Below are positions 48,461 through 59,922 of a stretch of DNA of 64,000 nt, piece by piece. How positions within the stretch are numbered: the stretch's first letter is position 1; each line of letters begins with the position of its first letter. The notes below the pieces were generated by a model that worked only from the letters and a program-made list of their open reading frames with translations, made no database searches and was not told the DNA's origin. Both the position numbers and the translations under genes were made by a program. The DNA comes from Conservatibacter flavescens (GTDB taxonomy: Bacteria; Pseudomonadota; Gammaproteobacteria; Enterobacterales; Pasteurellaceae), in contig NZ_PHHA01000026.1 of assembly GCF_002795425.1 (NCBI RefSeq), forward strand, positions 55,137-119,136, given 5' to 3'.

Positions 48461-51400
48461 CTAGCTTAGACCATCTACACGGATTAACTCCGTTCCTTCA
48501 TTCGCATCGTATTTTCCATTACTATTGGTATCTGATTTCCCTGATGCTTGACCAAGTAAATAAACATCTACCGATGTTGGATTATCAACGGTTGAACTTA
48601 AATCCCCAGTAATAATCACTTTATCAGATTCCCATTGGCTCATATCTTCCGTATTATTATTCACACGTAATGGAATTCTTGCAGTCCCTTGATTTTCCAC
48701 ATCGCCAAACGTTTGCACACTTGGAGCAAAGGTATTTGTCGAACGATCGAGATCATTTAACTCAATAAATGGTTCAATCACTGATGGGGAAATAACAGAA
48801 CCTTTAGACCAAATCGTTTTGCCTGTAACCGTTGCTTCGCCGGCAAAACGCGTATTTTCACCGAGAGTCAGAGGCGCATTAATGACTGGCGCTTTTCCGT
48901 TAGCATCTTTCATCATGGCGAAAGTCCCCGCCTGAATATCAACTTTTGCTAACTCATTTACTGTCCCTGCAAATGCCAAAGTACCTTGACCGCGTTTAAT
49001 AAACTCCCCTTTGCCTGATACCGTTTCAGTATCTAACAATATCATTTGGTCCTCAAGAATATTCGCCTCCAAACGCGCATTCGGCTCTAGATTGAGTTGG
49101 CGAATGTCTGCCACAACATTACCATCTAACTTTAAGCTTGCCTGCGAACGAATATGAGCAACTTCTGCGGTATTGAATGTATTTGGTGCATAACTGACAG
49201 AGCCACTTTTCACCTCGATTACATTTAATACACTATTTCCCGTTAAAACTAATGCAGAATCCACCGCACTTGGCTGATAAATCAGGTTTAATTTACCCGC
49301 ATCATACTCACCTACTGTCCCTGTAATTTGCTGATTGCCACTTTGCTCATAAACTAACGTAGCCTCTTGGCTATCATTATGGTTTACAATATTCCCTTTT
49401 AACTCAGACACATGCAATCCAGATTTATCGGTTTCATCCACATTCGCAATAGCCAAAGTGTTGCCATTTAAATCTAATGTCCCTTCATCAAGATGAATAT
49501 TTCCTGTCGGCATTTGATCGGCTGAACTTAATCTTAACAAGCCTTTACTCAGTACGAACACATCTGCATAAGCCTGTTTGTTGTTTTGTGCATCGGCTTC
49601 CTGTGCTAATGTGGCAATCCCTTCTTCCACCACAAGACTATCATGATTAATGCCATTACCGACTTTAATCATTTCACCATCGCCAATTTTATAGAACACT
49701 TCCCCTCTTGCAGGGTTATCATTATCTAATGAAACATTCTGATTTTCAGTGTTACGCGCATCGCGATAAATCAAATTATCGTGCCAGAGTAAATCTTGTA
49801 AGTTAAAGCGGACATACTCAATGCGGCCGTTTGCGCCTTCATACAGTAATCCTACATCTCCATTCGGCAATTCAGTTAAGCTATTATAAGCATATGCCCC
49901 ACCTGAAATGAGCGTATTATATTTCCATTCAATACTACCATCGTCCTGAACCTCACCTAACCAAGCCATACCATTCGTACGATTACTTGCATGAGGGTTA
50001 GCAAATACTACATGTTCTTTGCCTCGAATTTTCTTGGAATACTTAATCACTGACATTTGTGAATATGGATCAAGCAATACAGAATCTCTAAATCTTTCAT
50101 TCTTCGCCCATGTCATTCCACCATCATAACTGGTAGAAATAATGACTCTACCGCTACGGTTACGGGAAAACATTTTGAGTTGTCCATTATCTAACTCAAT
50201 TACTTGTGATTCTGTTAATTCATAGGCATTATCTTGTAAATAACGCGCGCCTCCGATTTCATCTAAATAAGCATCGTTCGGTGAAGCACCACGTTTCCAT
50301 GTTTTGCCTCCGTCTTCACTAATAATAAGCGCAGCCGATTGTTTATTATCACGATTGGTAAAATAGACCGGTAAGACTAAATTACCATTTTTAAGCTGAA
50401 TCCCCGTTCCCGGTCCAGTACCTAAAAAACGCATCCATTCTTCTTTCACTTGTGGCGTAATATCTTGTGGACTAGACCATGTTGCACCATCATCATCACT
50501 ATAAGTTAACCATAAATAACTGGTATAGTGTGCTTTAAACGGCGCATTCGCATTACTTCCATTTTGTTTCAGGAAAATATTACCAACCTTGTTTCCCGTG
50601 CTGATTTGATAAATATCCCCTAAATCTCGGAAAGCGATACTTGGGTCACCTTCTGTTACAACACGATAATCGGTTTTCTCACCAAGTAAATTATAAACAA
50701 TATTATCATCACGTAAGGTGAAGCGTTTACCATTCACATCAGTTAACATACGATAATATTTATCACCTACTTTTAAATGCCCTGTACTTTCAGATTCAAA
50801 ACTGGCTTGTGAGTTACTAAACATGCCAAAGAGCGCCTGAGACTCAGGGAACATATCCACTAACATAAAAACACGTCCCGTATTTTTATCTTGTGTCATC
50901 ACGGCATCAATTAATAATGCTGAATTCTGTCCATTTAAACTCGCCTGAGAAACTAAATCCATGATCACCTGATCTGTTTCAAAGGTTTTCCCACCATCTA
51001 AACTACGACGAATAGCAATATCAATATCTCCCCAGTCCGCAGAATGCTCATTACGCTTATCAATCGCCGCAATGACAACGCCACTTTGAGTCGTCAACAA
51101 GGAGGGAATACGATAATTTCTTGAACCATTTTGGCCCGGAACAAACATGCCTTCAGCGTCTGTGTGTAATACACCGAGATGTTGTTTTTTAGAAAAAGCA
51201 TAAGCCTGACGTTCCACTAGCTCATTATGTTGAGCAGCAATTTCATCTTCAGACAATACATTTGAGACCACGCCAGAATAAAACACATTACCCGCTAACT
51301 GATTTGGGTTTTGGCTGAGTCGCTGAGTACGACCAACATACGCGGTATTTAGTCCCGGTATATCTTCAAAAAACTTGGAGGAGTTCGCTGTTTTACGTAA

Positions 51401-51853
51401 AACACCGTCTACGTAAATTTTAATTTTTTGTTCGTCTTTATCAAAGGTATAAGTCACCGTATGGTAGCCATCGGCTGTATTCGCTATCGGTGCGGTAACC
51501 AGTTGATTATTAGGTACTAAGCGATGATTACCATCACGAATTTCAATCCCGAATGTATCGCCTTGTGGAGTTCTATTGGTATAAAACCATACATAACGAT
51601 CGTCTACAGCAGGATCAGATACCCCTAATAACGTGCCATAGCCTGTATGTGATGCGTTTTTAAAACGAAACGTCAACGAACCACTTCCCAAAGAAAAAGC
51701 ATTCCCTTGGGTAAATTGATCCGTTACATCGACTACTGCAATGTCACGTGTATTAGACAAGTCAAAGATAGGATCTGCCCATGCGCTAGACATAATAGAA
51801 GATGAAACCAGCACTGCTAAAGCTGTTTTACGCATTAACTTGGATTTTTTCAT
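48461..51853 (-). CDS. nanB: Autotransporter sialidase passenger, ended by an in-frame TAG
   Basis: The 1130-residue product begins with a signal peptide (about residues 1-26, ending SSAWA). A lectin-like LamG domain follows (about 30-200), then a bacterial sialidase domain with the Arg motif YRIP (247-250). Four Asp boxes lie at 284-291 (SLDGGKTF), 452-459 (SDDDGATW), 512-519 (SEDGGKTW) and 575-582 (SYDGGMTW). From about 700 onward it is a beta-helix passenger resembling IgA-protease autotransporters. The frame stops at TAG (48461-48463) and continues in the same frame. GGAGGGGAACT precedes the start. Without the barrel, the enzyme would stay in the periplasm unless the stop is read through. 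It resembles P. multocida NanB. Confidence 0.85.
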   Translation of the reverse strand: MKKSKLMRKTALAVLVSSSIMSSAWADPIFDLSNTRDIAVVDVTDQFTQGNAFSLGSGSLTFRFKNASHTGYGTLLGVSDPAVDDRYVWFYTNRTPQGDTFGIEIRDGNHRLVPNNQLVTAPIANTADGYHTVTYTFDKDEQKIKIYVDGVLRKTANSSKFFEDIPGLNTAYVGRTQRLSQNPNQLAGNVFYSGVVSNVLSEDEIAAQHNELVERQAYAFSKKQHLGVLHTDAEGMFVPGQNGSRNYRIPSLLTTQSGVVIAAIDKRNEHSADWGDIDIAIRRSLDGGKTFETDQVIMDLVSQASLNGQNSALLIDAVMTQDKNTGRVFMLVDMFPESQALFGMFSNSQASFESESTGHLKVGDKYYRMLTDVNGKRFTLRDDNIVYNLLGEKTDYRVVTEGDPSIAFRDLGDIYQISTGNKVGNIFLKQNGSNANAPFKAHYTSYLWLTYSDDDGATWSSPQDITPQVKEEWMRFLGTGPGTGIQLKNGNLVLPVYFTNRDNKQSAALIISEDGGKTWKRGASPNDAYLDEIGGARYLQDNAYELTESQVIELDNGQLKMFSRNRSGRVIISTSYDGGMTWAKNERFRDSVLLDPYSQMSVIKYSKKIRGKEHVVFANPHASNRTNGMAWLGEVQDDGSIEWKYNTLISGGAYAYNSLTELPNGDVGLLYEGANGRIEYVRFNLQDLLWHDNLIYRDARNTENQNVSLDNDNPARGEVFYKIGDGEMIKVGNGINHDSLVVEEGIATLAQEADAQNNKQAYADVFVLSKGLLRLSSADQMPTGNIHLDEGTLDLNGNTLAIANVDETDKSGLHVSELKGNIVNHNDSQEATLVYEQSGNQQITGTVGEYDAGKLNLIYQPSAVDSALVLTGNSVLNVIEVKSGSVSYAPNTFNTAEVAHIRSQASLKLDGNVVADIRQLNLEPNARLEANILEDQMILLDTETVSGKGEFIKRGQGTLAFAGTVNELAKVDIQAGTFAMMKDANGKAPVINAPLTLGENTRFAGEATVTGKTIWSKGSVISPSVIEPFIELNDLDRSTNTFAPSVQTFGDVENQGTARIPLRVNNNTEDMSQWESDKVIITGDLSSTVDNPTSVDVYLLGQASGKSDTNSNGKYDANEGTELIRVDGLS

Positions 51854-51910
51854 AGTTCCCCTCCATATTGAAGCATTTTATTCATAAAAAACAACAAAAA
51901 TTGGAGTAAA

Positions 51911-51938
51911 ACTATAAATAAATTTTTAAAAAACTCAA
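51911..51938 (-). promoter_or_regulatory. Putative sigma-70 promoter of the sialidase gene
   Basis: On the minus strand TTGAGT (-35) and TATAGT (-10) are separated by 16 bases. It would start transcription about 50 bases before the ATG at 51853. The region is very AT-rich, so a chance match is possible. Confidence 0.35.
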
Positions 51939-52130
51939 TTTAATTTTTTCAATTTTGAGAACTCGCTTGCAAAATTTTTATTTATTCTACGTTTATATCG
52001 CCAAATACATTCATTTTAAGATTAAGCAAAACGGTGCGGATAATATAATAAGTGAGGGTGAGGCTGGCTCAAATAGTATTTAAAAACGATTAAACAAACC
52101 CAAATTATCTAAGCAAATGATATTTTCAAC

Positions 52131-52166
52131 AAAAAAAGGTTATTATCCTCTGATAATAACCTTTAT
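52131..52166 (-). terminator. Terminator after yfgM
   Basis: On the minus strand AAAGGTTATTATC pairs with GATAATAACCTTT (13 bp), followed by seven T. It ends the rodZ-ispG-hisS-yfgM block. Confidence 0.88.
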
Positions 52167-52188
52167 TGTGCTTAAAATAAGATAAAAA

Positions 52189-52800
52189 CTACAAATTATT
52201 TAACCGCACTTGTAACCATTGCTGCTCTAACGGAGTCGCATGCTCTTTAGCTAATTCATAACTCGCTTTTGCAGTCATTTTATCGCCTTTCGCGAGCCAA
52301 ATATCCCCTGTCATCAAGTGCTTGCGACTATTCCATGCCGCATCTTTTACCAAATGCAAGCTCTCCAACGCAGCATCATATTTTCCTTGTTGATACTCCA
52401 CTGCGGCCAATCGAATTGCGACAATAGACTGCAAAATGTGATCATCCGATTCTTGTGTCGCTTGCTTTAAGGCTTTTTCTGCTTGAGCAAAGTCTTTATT
52501 TTCTACTGCCTGTTTTGCCTGATCCAATAATGCCAGTACTGCATAACTGGTTTTTTCATTGTTTTTCAAGAATTCTGATAATTGCGCTTCCTTCGCAGCG
52601 ATGCCTTGATTTCCATAAATTAATCGATCATATTCAGCTGAAATTTCTTGAATTTTATTGGCCTGATGAGCTTGCCAATAACGCCAACCAAATACCCCTG
52701 CAAATGTAACGACAACAGCTAAAATGATGACCACATAATTATCTTTCCACCAACTCTTTAACTGTTCAAGTTCTTGTTCTTCTTCTGCGTTATACGCCAT
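52189..52800 (-). CDS. yfgM: YfgM family ancillary SecYEG translocon protein
   Basis: YfgM is an inner-membrane protein with a periplasmic TPR domain that associates with SecYEG and PpiD. The 203-residue protein has the short acidic cytoplasmic N-terminus (MAYNAEEEQELEQLKSWWKDN), one membrane helix (about residues 23-42), and TPR-like helices with ALLDQAKQAVENKDFAQAEKALKQA. It follows hisS by 16 bases, the order ispG-hisS-yfgM of enterobacteria. An uptake signal is at the C-terminal end (52204). Confidence 0.93.
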   Translation of the reverse strand: MAYNAEEEQELEQLKSWWKDNYVVIILAVVVTFAGVFGWRYWQAHQANKIQEISAEYDRLIYGNQGIAAKEAQLSEFLKNNEKTSYAVLALLDQAKQAVENKDFAQAEKALKQATQESDDHILQSIVAIRLAAVEYQQGKYDAALESLHLVKDAAWNSRKHLMTGDIWLAKGDKMTAKASYELAKEHATPLEQQWLQVRLNNL

Positions 52801-52816
52801 CTTCTTTTCCTCTTAA

Positions 52817-54094
52817 TTACAATTTATTCGTTAAATAAGCCACAATATCAGCGACTGCTACGGTCTCTTGCTCGCCTGAAACGAGATGCTTCGCTAACAC
52901 ATTTTGAGCTTGTACCTCAGTTTCTCCGATCACTAAAGCAAATTGAGCGCCACTTTTATCAGCACGCTTAAACTGTTTTTTAAATGCCCCACCGCTACAG
53001 TGCAGCATTGTGCGTAAGTGCGGTGCTTCTGAGCGAAGTTTTTCTGCCAATAAAAATGCAGCAATCGTTGTCCCTTCACCCGAGTATACAATATACACAT
53101 CAACCGGATTTGCCGTCACAATATTCCCATTGACTTCTTGTACTAATAAAATAAGCCGCTCTAGCCCCATAGCAAAGCCAACGCCTTCTGTTGCATGACC
53201 ACCAAGCTGCTCCACTAAGCCATCATAGCGCCCGCCACCACATACTGTGCCTTGTGCGCCCAATGCCGTCGTCACCCATTCAAACACGGTTTTATTATAA
53301 TAATCTAAACCACGCACTAATTTTGGATTAATCGTATATTGAATCCCTAATGCATCTAATAAACCGCATAAAGTACTAAAATGTTCACGCGCCTCTTCAT
53401 CTAAATAATCATGCAATTTTGGCGCATTATTTAACACAGCCTGAATAGCTGCATTTTTAGTATCTAAAATGCGTAGTGGATTCGTTGTTAAACGGCGCAC
53501 ACAGTCCGGATCTTGCTGCAGCACATCAAGATGATTCTGTAAAAATGCCACTAAATCACGGCTGTAATTGCGACGAGATTCTAATGAACCAATAGAATTA
53601 AGCTCTAGTTTAACATGCTCAAAAATACCCAGTTCCTTCCACAAACGAGCAGTCAACATAATCAATTCGGCATCAATTTCAGGATTTGCAATACCAAAAA
53701 TCTCTACGCCAACCTGATGGAACTGACGATATCTTCCTTTTTGTGGGCGCTCATAACGGAACATTGGCCCCATATACCATAAACGTTGTTCTTGGTTATA
53801 TAATAAACCGTGTTCAATACCCGCTCGCACACATCCGGCAGTCCCTTCCGGACGTAAACTCAATAGCTCATCTGCATTATCGCGGAAAGTAAACATTTCT
53901 TTATTCACAACATCAGTTTCGTCACCAATTGCTCGCGCAAATAGCGGTGTACTTTCTACAATAGGCATTCTGATTTCGGCATAACCGTAACTTGCCAATA
54001 CATGACGAATCTTACTTTCCACCCACTGCCATAAAGGTGTCTCGGTTGGTAAGCAATCGTTCATGCCTCGAATTGCTTGAATTGTTTTTGCCAC
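52817..54094 (-). CDS. hisS: Histidyl-tRNA synthetase
   Basis: HisS charges tRNA-His. The 425-residue class II enzyme has motif 2 ([17 protein letters not shown]), the histidine loop LVRGLDYYN and GGGRYDGLV, and motif 3 (GFAMGLERL), with a C-terminal anticodon-binding domain. The start is probably GTG at 54094 behind AAAGGAAATCTA, giving the family start [13 protein letters not shown] longer frame begins only with TTG at 54109. An uptake signal is at about 53016. Confidence 0.95.
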   Translation of the reverse strand: MAKTIQAIRGMNDCLPTETPLWQWVESKIRHVLASYGYAEIRMPIVESTPLFARAIGDETDVVNKEMFTFRDNADELLSLRPEGTAGCVRAGIEHGLLYNQEQRLWYMGPMFRYERPQKGRYRQFHQVGVEIFGIANPEIDAELIMLTARLWKELGIFEHVKLELNSIGSLESRRNYSRDLVAFLQNHLDVLQQDPDCVRRLTTNPLRILDTKNAAIQAVLNNAPKLHDYLDEEAREHFSTLCGLLDALGIQYTINPKLVRGLDYYNKTVFEWVTTALGAQGTVCGGGRYDGLVEQLGGHATEGVGFAMGLERLILLVQEVNGNIVTANPVDVYIVYSGEGTTIAAFLLAEKLRSEAPHLRTMLHCSGGAFKKQFKRADKSGAQFALVIGETEVQAQNVLAKHLVSGEQETVAVADIVAYLTNKL

Positions 54095-54146
54095 TAGATT
54101 TCCTTTCAATATAATTTATTTTGTCTTTAAAATGACGATGTTTTAG

Positions 54147-55250
54147 CTAAAGAATGCGTTGATTCGGATCTTGCATCGCAATTTTAGCACGAATTTTCGC
54201 TTCAAGTTGGTCAATCAATTGATCGTTATCAAACCGTTCTTTTTGACGTTCACCATCTAAATAATAACCACTTTTCTTATTACCACCGGTCACACCTAAA
54301 TCTGAGACTAAGGCCTCTCCAGGACCGTTCACTACACAACCAATAATTGAAACATCCATCGGTGTAATAATGTCTTCCAAGCGCTGCTCTAACGCGTTGA
54401 CCGTCCCAATAACATCAAATTCCTGACGAGAACAAGTCGGGCAAGCAATAAAATTAATCCCCCGCGAACGAATTCGCAATGATTTTAGGATATCGAAACC
54501 GACTTTAATTTCTTCTACAGGATCCGCCGCTAATGATACGCGTAAAGTGTCACCAATCCCTTCAGATAAAAGCATGCCTAAACCGACCGCACTTTTCACT
54601 GCTCCAGCTCGCGCTCCACCCGCCTCTGTAATACCTAAATGCAATGGCTGTTTAATTGCTTTCGCCAACAAACGATAAGACTCCACAGCTAAAAACACAT
54701 CTGAAGCTTTGACACTCACTTTAAATTGATCGAAATTTAGGCGATCTAAAATTTCGACATGACGTAATGCTGACTCTAACAGCGCTTCAGGTGTCGGTTC
54801 ACCATATTTTTCCTGTAAATCTTTTTCCAGCGATCCCGCATTTACACCGATACGAATAGGAATATTCTTATCTTTAGCGCAATCTACCACTGCTCGAATA
54901 CGATCTTCACGCCCGATATTACCAGGATTAATCCGCAAACAATCTACGCCATATTCTGCGACTTTTAGCGCGATTCGATAGTCAAAATGAATATCTGCAA
55001 CTAGTGGCACATTCACTTGCTGCTTAATCAACTTAAATGCTTCTGCAGCTTCCATAGTTGGCACTGAAACTCGCACTATATCCGCGCCAACACGTTCAAG
55101 AGCTTTAATTTGTGCCACAGTCGCTTCGACGTCTGTTGTACGGGTATTGGTCATGGATTGGACCGCAATAGGGGCATCGCCACCAACCGGCACATTACCT
55201 ACATAGATTTTCGTCGACTCTCGACGTTTAATATCTGGTTTTGCTAACAT
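54147..55250 (-). CDS. ispG: 4-hydroxy-3-methylbut-2-enyl diphosphate synthase (flavodoxin)
   Basis: IspG converts MEcPP to HMBPP in the MEP isoprenoid pathway using a [4Fe-4S] cluster. The 367-residue protein has the TIM-barrel part ([36 protein letters not shown]) and the cluster cysteines in [10 protein letters not shown] and [11 protein letters not shown]. It is the second gene of rodZ-ispG-hisS-yfgM, 12 bases after rodZ. An uptake signal is at 54589. Confidence 0.97.
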   Translation of the reverse strand: MLAKPDIKRRESTKIYVGNVPVGGDAPIAVQSMTNTRTTDVEATVAQIKALERVGADIVRVSVPTMEAAEAFKLIKQQVNVPLVADIHFDYRIALKVAEYGVDCLRINPGNIGREDRIRAVVDCAKDKNIPIRIGVNAGSLEKDLQEKYGEPTPEALLESALRHVEILDRLNFDQFKVSVKASDVFLAVESYRLLAKAIKQPLHLGITEAGGARAGAVKSAVGLGMLLSEGIGDTLRVSLAADPVEEIKVGFDILKSLRIRSRGINFIACPTCSRQEFDVIGTVNALEQRLEDIITPMDVSIIGCVVNGPGEALVSDLGVTGGNKKSGYYLDGERQKERFDNDQLIDQLEAKIRAKIAMQDPNQRIL

Positions 55251-55262
55251 AATTTTCCCATA

Positions 55263-56222
55263 TTATTGCTGAGGCAATTTAAAACGTGCTACTCGCCCAT
55301 CTACTTTCAACGGCACATCTTTCCCTTGATAACTGATTTTTACATTACCCGGCGCACCGATAATCAATGAATAGTTTTCCCCTTCATTAAAAGTCAAGAC
55401 TTCTCCTTGACGATATTCTTTCTCAGCCAAGACTTTTCGATTACCATCGCGCACACTAATCCAACAGCTAGTACCGGTTATCTCAATTCGTAAAACCGCA
55501 ACATCCTCTGCTATTGTATTGCTGCTTTCTTGTGCTGAATTTTCTTCCGCATTATCAATACGATTCATCTCGCTTTGCAAGGCTTCCGTTGAGGTAGTTG
55601 GTTCTAGCACTTCAGATTCTGTAGTATTAACCGAAGTGATAGGTTGTAAATCAACCGGTGCCGCAACAGTATTTGTCGAGTCTGTAGCAACGACTTCGTC
55701 AGTTGAATGATTTTCTTTTACTAATACGTTTTCTGTCTGCTCAGTAACTGATGCATTATTTGTTGTCGCAACGTAATTTTCCACTAAATTGTCACGCTCT
55801 GCTGTCGTTTTTTGGTGATTTTGCCACCACCACAATAACGTCATGCCAATCACAATTAACAAAATTAACCAGGTTAAATAACTCACCCAACGTCCATGAG
55901 AAGAATGGTTATTCACCGCTTTTTTCGCTCGCGTATTTTTACCGAGATCATTTTTCTCCGCTTCACCATAAGATACGGTATTGAGTAAATGTTCTGGCAA
56001 CCTTAAAAATTTCGCATAACTACGTACATAACCTCGCATAAACGTTGCAGGGATCGCAGGATGAATAAATTCATCATTTTCAATGTGTTGCAAAATAGTT
56101 GTGCGTAAATTTATTTTTTCAGACACATCATCTAAAGAAAGCCCTAAGGCTTCACGTGCCTGACGGCAATGTTCTCCCAAAGAAACAGGAGCCAGTTCTG
56201 GAGAGTTTGTCGGATTATTCAT
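55263..56222 (-). CDS. rodZ: Cytoskeleton protein RodZ
   Basis: RodZ links MreB filaments to the wall-synthesis complex. The 319-residue protein has an N-terminal helix-turn-helix of the HTH_25 type (residues about 13-80: CRQAREALGLSLDDVSEKIN), then a basic segment. One membrane helix lies at about 113-132 (YLTWLILLIVIGMTLLWWW). A Thr/Asn/Glu-rich periplasmic linker and a C-terminal DUF4115 beta domain (TSCWISVRDGNRKVL, GAPGNVKISYQGKDV) complete it. Start of a four-gene block. Confidence 0.94.
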   Translation of the reverse strand: MNNPTNSPELAPVSLGEHCRQAREALGLSLDDVSEKINLRTTILQHIENDEFIHPAIPATFMRGYVRSYAKFLRLPEHLLNTVSYGEAEKNDLGKNTRAKKAVNNHSSHGRWVSYLTWLILLIVIGMTLLWWWQNHQKTTAERDNLVENYVATTNNASVTEQTENVLVKENHSTDEVVATDSTNTVAAPVDLQPITSVNTTESEVLEPTTSTEALQSEMNRIDNAEENSAQESSNTIAEDVAVLRIEITGTSCWISVRDGNRKVLAEKEYRQGEVLTFNEGENYSLIIGAPGNVKISYQGKDVPLKVDGRVARFKLPQQ

Positions 56223-56455
56223 AATGGTTTATTGCAATAAGTACATCGTTTAAAGATTAAAGTTTAAATTTCTCAATGACGTTTTGCAACTTTTTCTTTG
56301 ATTGAACGGCTCTAAGCAAGGTGAATTTTCATTTTATTGACAAAATAAGCGGGGTTTGCTTTTATTATCATGTTCAAAGTGCTTTCTCTTTGTTATAGTT
56401 TTTAACTGTTACAATACAATATAGAAAAACCTTATTTAATAAAAAATAAAATACT

Positions 56456-57178
56456 ATGATCGAGTTTCAACAAAATAATCAATATTTTCTCTTTAATACC
56501 GACAGCCTACCCGACATCCCCGAGCAATGGTTCGACGCTACATTCTGGCAACAACAAGGTCGCATTATAGGTTCAGCCAAAGGGAGAGGCACCACATGGT
56601 TTATACACACAGAAGATATTTTAGGTTTCAATTGTGCATTACGTCACTACTATAGAGGCGGCCTAATCGGAAAGATTAACCAAGATAAATATCGTTTTAA
56701 CCAACTAGAAAAAACGCGTAGTTTTGCAGAGTTTTCATTGTTAAACCAACTATATCTCGCTAATTTTCCAGTGCCTAAACCTATTGGCGCACGCGTAAAA
56801 AAAACACCTTTTGGTTTTTATAGCGCCGATATATTAATTGAGAAAATCGAAAATGCCCAAGATCTCACCGCACTTTTACAACACCGCTCCCTATCAGAAA
56901 AAGCATGGCAACACATTGGCGCTTTAATTCGTCAATTACATGATTTACAAATCCACCATTCTGATTTAAACGCACACAATATCCTAGTGCAGCACAATTC
57001 CGTAAATGAAAAATATTGGTTAATTGATTTTGATAAGTGCGGTCAAAAATCAGGAAATTCTTGGAAACAGGAAAACTTAAACAGATTGCACCGCTCTTTT
57101 CAAAAAGAAAAAACACGTATGCATATTCAATTCGGCGAACAAGATTGGGCACAGCTATTAACTGGCTATTATGCATAA
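56456..57178 (+). CDS. kdkA: 3-deoxy-D-manno-octulosonic acid kinase KdkA
   Basis: KdkA phosphorylates the single Kdo residue on lipid A in Haemophilus-type LPS. The 240-residue kinase-fold protein has the Gly-rich GSAKGRGTTWF segment, an ATP-site region ADILIEKIENAQDLTA, the catalytic loop HHSDLNAHNILV and the metal-binding IDFDKC. This type occurs in organisms with a one-Kdo inner core. It stands alone on the plus strand between rodZ and serS. Uptake signals at 56868 and 57036. Confidence 0.92.
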   Translation: MIEFQQNNQYFLFNTDSLPDIPEQWFDATFWQQQGRIIGSAKGRGTTWFIHTEDILGFNCALRHYYRGGLIGKINQDKYRFNQLEKTRSFAEFSLLNQLYLANFPVPKPIGARVKKTPFGFYSADILIEKIENAQDLTALLQHRSLSEKAWQHIGALIRQLHDLQIHHSDLNAHNILVQHNSVNEKYWLIDFDKCGQKSGNSWKQENLNRLHRSFQKEKTRMHIQFGEQDWAQLLTGYYA

Positions 57179-57199
57179 AATAACCAAAACCGAAAAGCA

Positions 57200-57243
57200 A
57201 ACGCGCCAACCAATAGGGGATTATGCCCTTTGGTTAGCGCGCC
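57200..57243 (-). terminator. Long hairpin after serS
   Basis: On the minus strand GCGCGCTAACCAA pairs with TTGGTTGGCGCGT (one G-U pair), extended by AGGG/CCCT towards the loop. A broken T run (GTTTGCTTTT) follows. Between convergent kdkA and serS. Confidence 0.75.
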
Positions 57244-57266
57244 ATATAACATACAAATCCTTGCTT

Positions 57267-58559
<1,293 letters not shown>

Positions 58560-58659
58560 TTACCTACTTAGATATTTATTATTTGATTTTTTAGTGAATA
58601 GGTGATTTGACTCACCTTATTTGGAATGACTTTATTCTAGATCGGATTAAAAAAATAGC

Positions 58660-59754
58660 CTAGTGATTTTTAGCCTTTCGCGCTAAACCTTCTATAATTG
58701 GCTTCTCAAAAATTGCATAGTCCACTAAAAAGGCATCATGACCATAATCAGAAGCAAATTCATAATACGTTAGGCTAACCCCGCTTTGCTCAAGTAATAA
58801 TTTACTTTTACGTAAATCTGTTTGCTTAAACAATTGATCATTAATCACCGATACTAATGTATAATTCGCTTTAATACGCGCAAGTGCTGACTTTGTATCC
58901 GCATAGCCTAAACTCGGCTCATACAGATCCAACGCGCGAATTAAATGTAAATAGCTATTTGCATCAAAGCGTGTCAAAAATTTTTTTCCTTGATAGCTAA
59001 GATAAGACTCAACTTGAAAATAATCTCCCCAAAATTGCCCTTCTGATTTCGTTACACGACCAAAGGCTTTAGCCAACTGGATATCCGTGCGATAAGTCAA
59101 CATTCCAAGCATTCTTGCAATCGACAACCCTTGATGAGGCGGTTGCCCGTCATAATAATCGCCCCCCGCAAAATTCGGATCGTTAATAATGGCTTGTCGC
59201 ATCACATGATTAAAACCAATCGCCTCTGCACTCAAAGATAGCGAAGAGCATAAATTGATCACATTATCCACAAAATCAGGGTGATCAATCGCCCATTGGG
59301 TTGCTTGCATCCCACCAAAAGAGCCGCCGATAACGGCACGTAAATGGTGAATGCCTAAATTATCCAATAATGCTTTTTGCACTTTTACAATATCTTGTAC
59401 CGTAATTTTAGGAAATAAACTGCCATAGGGTTGCGCTGTATCTGGATTAATTGATGCCGGCCCTGTTGTGCCTTTACACCCGCCGAGTACATTCGAACAA
59501 ATAAAAAAATATTTTGTTGTATCAAGGGCTAAGTCATCGCCCATAAAGTGTTGCCACCACCCTTCTTGACCGCTAGCTTTATCAAAATAAGGTTCCGCAT
59601 CTCCCGTTAAAGCATGACAAATCAACACAATATTATCTCTTGCTTGATTCAGTTTTCCATAGGTTTGATAAGCAACTTCTAAATTCTGTAGCTGCCCACC
59701 AAATACCAAATATAATGGTTCTTCGGTAAAAAGAGTGACGTGCTTTACTGCCAT
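58660..59754 (-). CDS. metX: Homoserine O-acetyltransferase (or succinyltransferase) MetX
   Basis: MetX activates homoserine for methionine synthesis. The 364-residue alpha/beta hydrolase has the nucleophile Ser145 in GGSFGGMQA, the His in [11 protein letters not shown], and family motifs [26 protein letters not shown] and [12 protein letters not shown]. Some MetX members use succinyl-CoA, which I cannot exclude from sequence alone. Its promoter region carries five tandem MetJ-like boxes (59824-59863), so repression by MetJ with SAM is likely. AAGCCCATGG context at the start is ordinary. Confidence 0.93.
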   Translation of the reverse strand: MAVKHVTLFTEEPLYLVFGGQLQNLEVAYQTYGKLNQARDNIVLICHALTGDAEPYFDKASGQEGWWQHFMGDDLALDTTKYFFICSNVLGGCKGTTGPASINPDTAQPYGSLFPKITVQDIVKVQKALLDNLGIHHLRAVIGGSFGGMQATQWAIDHPDFVDNVINLCSSLSLSAEAIGFNHVMRQAIINDPNFAGGDYYDGQPPHQGLSIARMLGMLTYRTDIQLAKAFGRVTKSEGQFWGDYFQVESYLSYQGKKFLTRFDANSYLHLIRALDLYEPSLGYADTKSALARIKANYTLVSVINDQLFKQTDLRKSKLLLEQSGVSLTYYEFASDYGHDAFLVDYAIFEKPIIEGLARKAKNH

Positions 59755-59823
59755 GGGCTTCCCTATCTTGTTATTTTTATGTGTATAAACTAGCGCGCAC
59801 CTATATTCTTGTCAAGCAATTTT

Positions 59824-59863
59824 AGCCATCTAAACTTCTAGATTTTTAAACTTCTATACTTCT
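59824..59863 (-). promoter_or_regulatory. Five tandem MetJ boxes upstream of metX
   Basis: On the minus strand five consecutive 8-mers run without gaps: AGAAGTAT, AGAAGTTT, AAAAATCT, AGAAGTTT, AGATGGCT. The MetJ consensus is AGACGTCT; four of the five start with AGA and the third keeps the TCT end. MetJ binds cooperatively to such 8-base tandem arrays. It ends 70 bases before the metX start. Confidence 0.75.
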
Positions 59864-59922
59864 CCACTGCTTTTAAAAATTATCACTTGTATTTACCGCA
59901 CTTTTTCATTATTGTAATCATC

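Larger units (their letters stand above)
51854..52188. other. 335-base region between the sialidase gene and yfgM
   Basis: It holds the sialidase promoter and leader on one side and the yfgM terminator on the other. The middle part is AT-rich and I see no gene in it. Confidence 0.5.
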
